This document shows, one piece after another, positions 1 to 5,218 of a stretch of DNA of 6,589 nt. The stretch comes from Flavobacterium psychrophilum. Lineage in GTDB: Bacteria; Bacteroidota; Bacteroidia; Flavobacteriales; Flavobacteriaceae. Made by a program: the position numbers and the translations under genes. The notes beneath the pieces were generated by a model. It saw nothing but the letters and a program-made list of their open reading frames with translations, was not told the origin of the DNA and made no database searches. Numbering within the stretch: the stretch's first letter is position 1; each line of letters begins with the position of its first letter. The stretch is from assembly GCA_020720185.1 (NCBI GenBank), contig DYPB01000106.1:1-6589 (forward strand). The letters are read 5' to 3'.

Positions 1-60
1 AAATTGAAACGAACGTGCGGACACTCAGGCAACTACGCATGTTGTTTCCCGTTAGTGGTA
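1..60 (+). repeat. Right half of an attC-like hairpin repeat (truncated by window edge)
   Basis: The stretch carries the box TTGAAACGAACGTGC (4-18), an arm-like segment (about 26-45), a 5-nt spacer TTCCC (46-50) and the core GTTAGTGGTA (51-60). This order (TTGAAAC...GTGC box, 7-8 nt, arm, 5-nt spacer, GTTA) is the same as in the right halves of the repeats at 3862-4022 and 5010-5147. Its left arm lies outside the window, so pairing cannot be checked. The core pairs with TACCGCTAAC at 3862-3871 (9 of 10, the exception being a G-T wobble), which would make 51 the left boundary of a cassette ending in the next hairpin. Confidence 0.6.
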
Positions 61-132
61 TTGAAAACAAGATAACAGCGATGATTAAAATGTAACGAAA
101 AAGATTTAAAAAAAATTGTAAAAAATGAAAAA

Positions 133-152
133 ACTACCCGATAGCGGGTAGT
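133..152. terminator. Perfect 8-bp hairpin, possible terminator
   Basis: ACTACCCG (133-140) pairs perfectly with CGGGTAGT (145-152) around a 4-nt ATAG loop. An A-run precedes the stem (about 119-133) and a T-run follows at 163-168, ten bases after it, so the hairpin could work as a weak terminator in either direction. The gap before the T-run is long for a classical intrinsic terminator. An upstream gene would lie outside the window. Confidence 0.4.
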
Positions 153-257
153 ACAACCTGCGATTTTTTATTATAATATTGCAAATGATTTGCTATACTT
201 TAAAGATAAAATATGGTAAACAAATATTAATTTACACATTATTAACAATTTAACAAA

Positions 258-280
258 AAGGAGAAAATGTTATGACTTAA
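258..280 (+). other. Shine-Dalgarno-like site followed by two minimal ORFs
   Basis: AAGGAG (258-263) is followed after three bases by ATG TTA TGA (267-275) and, overlapping it, by ATG ACT TAA (272-280). This is the only strong Shine-Dalgarno sequence noticed in the window, and it precedes no real gene; the lipoprotein starts about 100 nt downstream. It could be a leader with start-stop peptides or a chance A/G-rich run. Confidence 0.25.
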
Positions 281-303
281 AACAGAAAAGAAAAAAATCG
301 AAA

Positions 304-338
304 ACGAGTTTGATGATACTCGTAAATAATTCATCAAA
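304..338 (+). promoter_or_regulatory. Candidate pseudoknot or alternative hairpins in the leader of the lipoprotein gene
   Basis: ACGAGT (304-309) pairs with ACTCGT (318-323). TTTGATGA (309-316), which is essentially the loop of that hairpin, pairs with TCATCAAA (331-338). The order is that of an H-type pseudoknot, or of two mutually exclusive stems. It ends 38 nt before the ATG at 377, a position where it could affect translation or transcript stability. Both stems are short, and AT-rich DNA makes chance matches plausible. Confidence 0.3.
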
Positions 339-376
339 AAGCACTCATTAATAACGTTTTAAATTATCTTTTTAAC

Positions 377-1261
377 ATGAACAAATTTTTTAGATTATTT
401 GCAATTATTGCAGTCGTAGGATTGGCATTTACTGGTTGCCAAAAAGAAAATGATATTATTCCAAATGCGGATAATAATATTATTAAAAGTGGTGAATACT
501 CTGAACCTGCTGTAATCGATGGTCAAACCATGATTTTTAACCAAAACAAGAGCAGGTTAAAAGGTTTGTTTGCAGAAGAAAGTTGGATTGAGCAACAAAC
601 GATTAAAGACTATCCGTATAATTCAACTGCAAACAGTTATCGCGTAATTAAAGTTGTCAGACCAAATGGAAAATACTTTTGGATTATGATTGACAATTTT
701 AAATACAATGCGGGCACAGGTAGTTATATTTATGGTAACAACTCTGCTAATTTGGCTACTTATGGCAGATTATATAAATGGCAAGTTGCGATGAACAGCA
801 AAACTAAAATTTATATGTTATTGCCCAAATATTTAAACGGAGTACCAACTGGCGGTAATCAAGCTGTTTACGGCAGTCTTCCTAATTTCCAACATATTAA
901 AGATATGTTGGAAACCACAGCAATCGGCAATTTACCCACAAACGGGACTACACCTGATTTAGGAAATAATATGTATTATGATGCTTTTCTTGCAGGTAGA
1001 GAATTCAATCCGCTACCTGAAACTGCATATCCAACACTCGCAGGTTGGCGTGATAATATGGATGTAGCACCAGGCAATCAAGAATATAATTCCTTAACAA
1101 CATGGGGTAGATTTTGGACATCAGAACTCGCTGTTACAGGGGCACATTACCCGTTAGAAATAAAAGATGAAACTTATATGTGGTCAGCTTATATTAATGC
1201 AGGGCACGATGATAGATACGCTTTTTCGGTTCGTTATGTTTTTGAGCCACTTGGACAATAA
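377..1261 (+). CDS. Exported lipoprotein with FISUMP-like domain
   Basis: Residues 1-20 form a lipoprotein signal peptide ending FTG|C, with Cys21 as the lipidation site. The following QKEN resembles the lipoprotein export signals that send Bacteroidota lipoproteins to the cell surface (QKDDE in Capnocytophaga), so surface display is likely. From about residue 95 to the end the protein resembles the FISUMP (Fibrobacter succinogenes major paralogous) domain: YGRLYKW at 129-135, FNPLP at 210-214, WGRFWTSE at 243-250 and AFSVRYV at 282-288. The family's usual cysteine-containing 'CP-GWHLP' segment is replaced here by KIYMLLP (144-150). FISUMP proteins have no defined enzymatic activity, and a surface or adhesive role is inference. 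The start is the only ATG giving a complete signal peptide. No Shine-Dalgarno sequence precedes it. A terminator-like hairpin follows, so this gene is probably transcribed apart from the operon at 1324. Confidence 0.85.
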   Translation: MNKFFRLFAIIAVVGLAFTGCQKENDIIPNADNNIIKSGEYSEPAVIDGQTMIFNQNKSRLKGLFAEESWIEQQTIKDYPYNSTANSYRVIKVVRPNGKYFWIMIDNFKYNAGTGSYIYGNNSANLATYGRLYKWQVAMNSKTKIYMLLPKYLNGVPTGGNQAVYGSLPNFQHIKDMLETTAIGNLPTNGTTPDLGNNMYYDAFLAGREFNPLPETAYPTLAGWRDNMDVAPGNQEYNSLTTWGRFWTSELAVTGAHYPLEIKDETYMWSAYINAGHDDRYAFSVRYVFEPLGQ

Positions 1262-1269
1262 ATTTTAAT

Positions 1270-1310
1270 ATTGTGTGGGATTGGAAAACTTGTTTTCTAA
1301 CCCACACAAT
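1270..1310 (+). terminator. Terminator-like hairpin after the FISUMP lipoprotein gene
   Basis: ATTGTGTGGG (1270-1279) pairs perfectly with CCCACACAAT (1301-1310). Inside the loop GAAAAC (1284-1289) pairs with GTTTTC (1292-1297). The stem is extended imperfectly by AATTTTAAT before and TTTAAATT after it. It lies 9 nt after the stop codon and 14 nt before the next ATG. It fits a rho-independent terminator or an attenuator between the two transcription units, although the following T-rich stretch is short and interrupted by A. Confidence 0.65.
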
Positions 1311-1323
1311 TTAAATTCATATC

Positions 1324-2661
1324 ATGAAAAATGCGTTAATCTGTATAATATACATATTGCTTCCGTGTTTTGTTACTGCCCAAAAAGAAGACTACAACTG
1401 GGTTTTATCAAACCATTTGCGTGTTGTTTTTAATCAGCAACCACCAATTGTAACAACAGATGTTTCACCAAGTATAGGTAATTCCCCAAATTTAACAAGT
1501 ATTTCTGATAAAAACGGGAATTTATTATTTTATATTAATGGATTAAAACTTTATAATTATAACCACCAAGTAATATTTTCAACCCCGGCAGCAAGTTTTT
1601 TTAATCAAGTAAATGTCGTACCACATCCAACTGACGCTAATAAATATTTTTGGTTTGTTCGTGTAATTGGAACTGAAATAACACAAAAACTTACAATATA
1701 TACCATTGATATGAATGCAAATTCAGGCTTGGGTTCGGTTACAGAAACTTACTCGCTTTTAGGTGCAGATGTTCCAATTAATTTTGTTATTTCAAGAAAA
1801 AGTAATTCGACAGATTATTGGTTTACCCGTATTTACCCTGATAAAATAATCGTTAACTCACTAACATCGCTAGGATTATCTAATGCTACAATTTATAATA
1901 TAGCGTTGGGTGTAAATACAACATTGTCCAAAATTACACCAGATATGTCCACGATTTTTGTTAATGTTGATACAACAGCATTTTATGCGTTGGTTATAAA
2001 TAGCAAGACAGGCGAAATCAGTAATTTGAGAAATATTTTCACAAAAACAAATGGCATCTACTATTATTTTGAATTCTCACGCAATAATGAATATGTTTAT
2101 GTTGCAAAACAAGTTTTAAGTACTTATGAAACTACAATTAGCCAATTTTCATTACATTCTTTAAGCAATGAAACTGAATTTCTAAACTCGGAAGTTGTTT
2201 TGTATCACCAAACATTAGATTTCAATTATCTATTGCGAGATATGCAAATTGCACCGAACAACAAAATATACATAACTTTCAACGATTATTATTTATGGTC
2301 AATTGATAATCCTGATTTCTCATTTCCAAATTGTACAGTCAATACACAAAGTTTGTGGCTTAATGGTGTAAAAAGTGGTCAAAATTTACCTAACTATTTT
2401 TATTATTATGTAAATTTTAATTATAAGTCATTATGTAATATAGTTTCCTTTAATTATTTTGGTTTTAACGCTTCTAATTTGTTATGGAGCTTCGGCGATA
2501 GTCAAACTTCCACAGAACTAAACCCGACACACACTTACGCAAACGCAGGGACATACACAGTTACATTGGAAGTAACTTTTACCGATAATTCAACACAAAC
2601 AATATCGAAAACAATAGAAATATTTAATAAACCTTCAACAATTTTAATAGAACATGAATAA
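1324..2661 (+). CDS. Secreted protein with beta-propeller-like N-terminal region and C-terminal PKD domain
   Basis: A signal peptide spans residues 1-19 (cleavage VTA|Q). The region about 24-365 contains repeated beta-rich segments such as SDKNGNLLFYINGLKLYNYN (61-80). This resembles the N-terminal region of many large Bacteroidota adhesins that end in a T9SS domain, where 'SDANGNLLFYTDG' motifs occur in a propeller-like fold. A PKD domain occupies about 372-436, with WSFGD at 388-392, NPTHTYANAGTYTVTL ending at 415, and the closing strand near 425-435. The protein ends ILIEHE and has no T9SS sorting domain of its own. It is the first of three overlapping genes whose combined domain order is that of a single large gliding-associated adhesin; the third gene supplies the CHU_C domain. 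Base composition is more AT-rich than in the following gene. A surface adhesion or matrix role is inferred from family and context. Confidence 0.8.
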   Translation: MKNALICIIYILLPCFVTAQKEDYNWVLSNHLRVVFNQQPPIVTTDVSPSIGNSPNLTSISDKNGNLLFYINGLKLYNYNHQVIFSTPAASFFNQVNVVPHPTDANKYFWFVRVIGTEITQKLTIYTIDMNANSGLGSVTETYSLLGADVPINFVISRKSNSTDYWFTRIYPDKIIVNSLTSLGLSNATIYNIALGVNTTLSKITPDMSTIFVNVDTTAFYALVINSKTGEISNLRNIFTKTNGIYYYFEFSRNNEYVYVAKQVLSTYETTISQFSLHSLSNETEFLNSEVVLYHQTLDFNYLLRDMQIAPNNKIYITFNDYYLWSIDNPDFSFPNCTVNTQSLWLNGVKSGQNLPNYFYYYVNFNYKSLCNIVSFNYFGFNASNLLWSFGDSQTSTELNPTHTYANAGTYTVTLEVTFTDNSTQTISKTIEIFNKPSTILIEHE

Positions 2662-3271
2662 ATCAAATATCAAAACCATGAAACGATTTCTTATTTTAAC
2701 AGGCATTCTAATGCTTTTGTTTTCAATCCGTTCCACAGCACAAAGCACCGCAAACCCCGATACAGTTTGTGCAGGTAGTAATGTTTATTATAAACTTCCG
2801 AGTGCAACGGTAAATTCTACGTTTACGTGGGGCATAAAAGGAAGTGGCGGAACGCTAACATTTGGGCAATCAACCGACAGTATTCGTGTTGCGTGGACAA
2901 ACATCGCAGGTAGTGATACGCTTTGGGTAGTGGAAACCAACGCCGCAGGTTGCAAAGGCGATACAGCAAAACTTACCGTCATAAAAGTTGCACCGCCCAC
3001 AGCCGAGTTTGACAACGCTACACTTTGTTACGGAGAAACACTAAAAATTAATTTTACAGGATATTCGCCTTACAGTGTGCAATATACGTTGAACGGAAAC
3101 ACCGTAAACCAAAGCGGAATAACACAAAATCCATATTCGGTAGGTGGAACAGCAGGTAATTATGTTTTAGTCCAGATTTCCGATAAACATTGCATTAACA
3201 ACACAATAAGCGGACAAATAAATGCAGTAATTGGCACGCCGTTAAATAATTTACAAATTCAGCACGATTGA
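2654..3271 (+). CDS. Secreted protein with two disulfide-type Ig-like domains
   Basis: The gene overlaps the preceding one by 8 bp. An internal ATG at 2678 (Met9) gives a more typical signal peptide, MKRFLILTGILMLLF..STAQ, so the true start could be either. After cleavage at about residue 30 come two tandem Ig-like modules of the type repeated in Bacteroidota T9SS adhesins: about 35-112, with Cys39 and Cys100 and the phrase DSIRVAWTNIAGSDTLWVVE, and about 115-195, with Cys125 and Cys180. Each module carries one cysteine pair able to form a disulfide after export. There is no enzymatic motif and no sorting domain. The C-terminus LQIQHD resembles the ILIEHE end of the upstream protein. Its stop codon overlaps the start of the next gene (TTGA), suggesting translational coupling. 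It is probably a structural subunit working with its neighbours (inference). Confidence 0.75.
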   Translation: MNKSNIKTMKRFLILTGILMLLFSIRSTAQSTANPDTVCAGSNVYYKLPSATVNSTFTWGIKGSGGTLTFGQSTDSIRVAWTNIAGSDTLWVVETNAAGCKGDTAKLTVIKVAPPTAEFDNATLCYGETLKINFTGYSPYSVQYTLNGNTVNQSGITQNPYSVGGTAGNYVLVQISDKHCINNTISGQINAVIGTPLNNLQIQHD

Positions 3272-3849
3272 GAAAAGCGGTTTATATATTATTTCTAATA
3301 AGTTGGTTTACAAGTTCTTTTTCGCAAGTTGCCGATACGGTATTTGTCGGACAGACAAAGACTTATAAAACACAAAACCAACAAAACACATCATGGTTGT
3401 ATTGGGATATTTCGCAAGGTGTAATTTTATCAGAAAACCCGACACAATCGGATAGTATTGTTGTGCAATGGAATACGGTAGGTGAGCAAACAATATCGGT
3501 TTACGAACAAACCGAATTAATTTGCAAAGGCAAAACTTCTGAAATTGAAATTTTGGTTATAGAAAACGATTTTGAAATTGAATTGGATATTCCAAACGTT
3601 TTTACGCCCAATGAAGACGAAAAAAATGATTATTTTACAATCGGATACAATTTATCGCCCGAAAATTATAAAATAACAATTTTCAATCGTTGGGGAACAA
3701 CAGTATTTGAGACACACGATATAAATTACAGTTGGGACGGCAGAATAAGCGGAGAATATTGTACACCCGGAGTTTATTACTATGTGATACAATATCAAAA
3801 CAACGGAAAAATTGAAACAAAAAATGGATTTTTACACGTATTTAGATGA
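3268..3849 (+). CDS. Gliding-motility-associated C-terminal (CHU_C) domain protein with TTG start
   Basis: The start codon is TTG, overlapping the upstream TGA by 4 bp (TTGA). The reading frame contains no Met codon at all, so no ATG alternative exists. Residues 1-20 are a good signal peptide (cleavage after SSFSQ or just before it). One Ig-like module (about 22-97) follows, related to those of the upstream gene but lacking its first cysteine. A CHU_C/gliding-associated C-terminal domain then spans about 108-193, with PNVFTPNEDEKNDYF (109-123), IFNRWGTTVFE (138-148), WDG (156-158), PGVYYYVI (167-174) and a final FLHVFR strand. In this family the domain acts as the type IX secretion sorting and surface-attachment signal (TIGR04131 type). 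At 193 residues it is far shorter than typical family members, because the rest of the adhesin is encoded by the two upstream genes. Confidence 0.85.
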   Translation: MRKAVYILFLISWFTSSFSQVADTVFVGQTKTYKTQNQQNTSWLYWDISQGVILSENPTQSDSIVVQWNTVGEQTISVYEQTELICKGKTSEIEILVIENDFEIELDIPNVFTPNEDEKNDYFTIGYNLSPENYKITIFNRWGTTVFETHDINYSWDGRISGEYCTPGVYYYVIQYQNNGKIETKNGFLHVFR

Positions 3850-3861
3850 TAATGAAAAAAA

Positions 3862-4022
3862 TACCGCTAACATATTATAGACCGACCATTGCCTTTTTTG
3901 CGGGCAGAAGTGCTAAATTGATACTTTTGTGCAAGAAAGTAACATTTGTGGTTAATTGAAACATTTGTGCCTTGAAATCCCGCAAAAAAGGCAACGGCGG
4001 CTATAATTTTTCGTTACCTGCC
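3862..4022 (+). repeat. attC-like hairpin repeat, complete (cassette boundary)
   Basis: The left arm 3874-3904 pairs with the right arm 3979-4007: 29 positions with a single A-C mismatch (3888 with 3995) and two unpaired adenines on the left arm (3881 and 3885). Its innermost 16 bp are perfect (3889-3904 with 3979-3994). Outside the stem lie TAAC (3868-3871) and GTTA (4013-4016), separated from it by 2 and 5 nt. Beyond these the flanks stop pairing with each other. TACCGCTAAC (3862-3871) matches the core at 51-60, and GTTACCTGCC (4013-4022) matches 5010-5019. The 74-nt loop holds two related boxes, TTGATACTTTTGTGC (3918-3932) and TTGAAACATTTGTGC (3956-3970). Stem with bulged bases, large variable loop and R-box-like ends resemble an integron attC site. 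Confidence 0.8.
3897..3929 (+). promoter_or_regulatory. Bacteroidota-type promoter match inside the hairpin repeat
   Basis: TTTG (3897-3900) is followed after 21 nt by TACTTTTG (3922-3929), a full match to the Bacteroidota TTTG-N19-21-TAnnTTTG promoter. Initiation would fall near 3936, about 90 nt before the ATG at 4028, which otherwise has no room for a promoter of its own. The -7 element is part of a box repeated in the other hairpins, where the TA is not kept, so the match may be incidental. Confidence 0.4.
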
Positions 4023-4027
4023 ATAAT

Positions 4028-5005
4028 ATGAGACAGACGCTTTACATATTGACAATTTCATTTCTACTGACTTCTTGTGCGACAGTAATAACAAGAAAAA
4101 GTTACAAAATGAATATTAGTACAAACGCAAAAAATTCAACGGTTGAAATCTTAGACAGCATATATAAATTACCGACAACCGTAAAAGTTAAACGTTCAAA
4201 AAACAATCTTGACATAAAACTAATTACCGACACGACAACTTTTAGCTACACAATAAAGTCTTCAATAAATCCTGCATTTCTTTATGGCAATCTGTTATGG
4301 ATGCAAGTTTCACCAGCCGCATATTTGATTGATTTTACAAACCAAAAAAGATTTTATTACGGCAAATCTGTTTTTTTAGACGTTTCTGACACGGTTCGGA
4401 TTATCAGACCACCAATTTCAAAATCTTTTCACAACTTTTTTTCAAAAACTTATCCAACTAACAAAGGCGAACTATATCTGCACGTATCATTACCACATAT
4501 AAACTCATTTAATTTAAAACCAGAAAACGAAGGTTCTAAAATAAACACAGGATTTTGGGGTATTTCTTTGGGGCTTGACTACTGTTATACAAAAAATAGA
4601 TTTTTCAATTTAAGCGTTTCAGGTGTTTCGGATTTTTTTGTCCCCGTTCCAGCAGCCGTTGACATAAGTGGTGAATACGAACTAATGAGTTCAAGATACA
4701 TAAGTTTTTCAAACAATCATAGAATAAACCGCTTCACCGTAGGTTACGGGCTTTCGTATGCAAGAAATACTTGGGACTTTAGGTATTATGACAGGTTTGA
4801 CCCACCTCCACCGACTAGAGAATCAATTAAAAGAAGCCATAACTCGTTTGGCTTAGTATTTCCGACATACTTTCAAATAAGTAAAAATTTCCACTTGGGT
4901 GTTATTTATAGACCGACTTTTTTTGCTCCAGAATTGACAGACAAATTCAAATATGAACATTTAATAAGTATTGATTTTACATGGAAAATAAGAGTGAAGA
5001 AATAA
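4028..5005 (+). CDS. Lipoprotein with PEGA-like N-terminal region and beta-barrel-like C-terminal region
   Basis: The lipoprotein signal peptide ends LLTS|C with Cys17 as acceptor. Ala follows at +2, and there is no clear surface-export motif. Residues about 27-128 look like the small beta domain often seen in Bacteroidota 'SCATVI' lipoproteins, where a segment with PTTVKVKRS (49-57) precedes GNLLWMQVSPAAYLIDFTNQKRFYY-type sequence (88-111). Residues about 148-325 consist of alternating amphipathic beta strands (for example FWGISLGLDYCY, RFTVGYGLSYAR, SFGLVFPTYFQIS, HLISIDFTWKI) and may form an outer-membrane-barrel-like domain. A DPPPPTR loop interrupts it at 258-264. I do not recognise a specific function. 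The gene is alone in its block: the ATG lies 5 nt after the upstream cassette core (4013-4022) and the stop 4 nt before the downstream core (5010-5019). Such tight packing is typical of a gene cassette. Confidence 0.75.
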   Translation: MRQTLYILTISFLLTSCATVITRKSYKMNISTNAKNSTVEILDSIYKLPTTVKVKRSKNNLDIKLITDTTTFSYTIKSSINPAFLYGNLLWMQVSPAAYLIDFTNQKRFYYGKSVFLDVSDTVRIIRPPISKSFHNFFSKTYPTNKGELYLHVSLPHINSFNLKPENEGSKINTGFWGISLGLDYCYTKNRFFNLSVSGVSDFFVPVPAAVDISGEYELMSSRYISFSNNHRINRFTVGYGLSYARNTWDFRYYDRFDPPPPTRESIKRSHNSFGLVFPTYFQISKNFHLGVIYRPTFFAPELTDKFKYEHLISIDFTWKIRVKK

Positions 5006-5009
5006 TTAC

Positions 5010-5147
5010 GGCAGGTAACACGGGTTTTGCGTCAGGCGGGGTGACGTGCAAACTTGAAACTTTGTACTTCTATTCAAGTTCAGTGCAGGTTGACAATTTT
5101 GTGCTCCGAAACCCGCCCGAACGCAAAGCCCGAAACCGTTAGTGGCT
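5010..5147 (+). repeat. attC-like hairpin repeat, complete (cassette boundary)
   Basis: The left arm 5021-5040 pairs with 5112-5132, with one G-T wobble (5025/5128), one A-C mismatch (at 5034) and one unpaired A on the right arm (5120 or 5121). The outer TAAC (5016-5019) and GTTA (5138-5141) are 1 and 5 nt from the stem. The flanks beyond them do not pair with each other. GGCAGGTAAC (5010-5019) is the exact reverse complement of GTTACCTGCC at 4013-4022, and GTTAGTGG (5138-5145) is the reverse complement of 6532-6539. The 71-nt loop contains TTGAAACTTTGTAC (5054-5067), TTGACAATTTTGTGC (5090-5104) and an inner 8-bp stem AACTTGAA/TTCAAGTT (5051-5058/5073-5080). The sequence is distinctly more GC-rich than its surroundings. 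Confidence 0.8.
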
Positions 5148-5198
5148 ATTGTCGTTAAAATGCCACCGCCTAATCCGAAGTGCGATAACGGTAGGAAA
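5137..5198 (+). repeat. Cassette leader repeat, copy 1
   Basis: This 62-bp block is repeated at 5663-5724 with 60 of 62 identical bases; the differences are at 5151 and 5176. It begins with the core GTTAGTGGC and ends GGTAGGAAA, 20 nt before the ATG of the DsrC-like gene. Internal complementarity includes GTGGC (5142-5146) with GCCAC (5162-5166) and CCGTTA (5136-5141) with TAACGG (5186-5191), so the transcript or the DNA strand could fold. No TAnnTTTG promoter is visible in it. AGGA is too far from the ATG to be an ordinary ribosome binding site. Confidence 0.8.
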
Positions 5199-5218
5199 GT
5201 ACTTAAATTTAATTTTTT

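Larger units (their letters stand above)
61..376 (+). other. AT-rich leader region without a gene
   Basis: No ORF of useful length is present. The stretch holds runs of A and T, a small perfect hairpin at 133-152, a Shine-Dalgarno-like AAGGAG at 258-263 followed by two-codon ORFs, and nested inverted repeats at 304-338, all listed separately. A weak promoter-like pair is TTG (179-181) with TATACTTT (194-201). It does not fit the Bacteroidota TAnnTTTG element well and is not called. The region is most simply the 5' regulatory region of the lipoprotein gene at 377. Confidence 0.6.

Noticed and set aside
2788..3015. Reverse-strand ORF of 75 codons
   Set aside because: It lies entirely inside the Ig-like gene, has no recognisable domain, and the + strand protein there is clearly real.
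3308..3493. Reverse-strand ORF of 61 codons
   Set aside because: It is a shadow of the CHU_C-domain gene with no start context or family resemblance.
1324..3849. One large adhesin gene broken by frameshifts
   Set aside because: The second and third ORFs each begin with a full signal peptide and the breaks lie between domains, which frameshifts would not produce.
3889..3994. Hairpin as a simple intrinsic terminator of the adhesin operon
   Set aside because: The 74-nt loop, the missing T-run after the stem and the matched outer cores fit a recombination-type site better, although it may also slow transcription.
5090..5095. TTGACA as a sigma70-type -35 box
   Set aside because: No -10-like sequence lies 16-18 nt downstream (the region is the GC-rich stem), and the TTGACA is part of the conserved loop box.
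3862..5147. CRISPR array or insertion-sequence ends
   Set aside because: There are no short regularly spaced direct repeats with unique spacers, no transposase, and no target-site duplications next to the hairpins.
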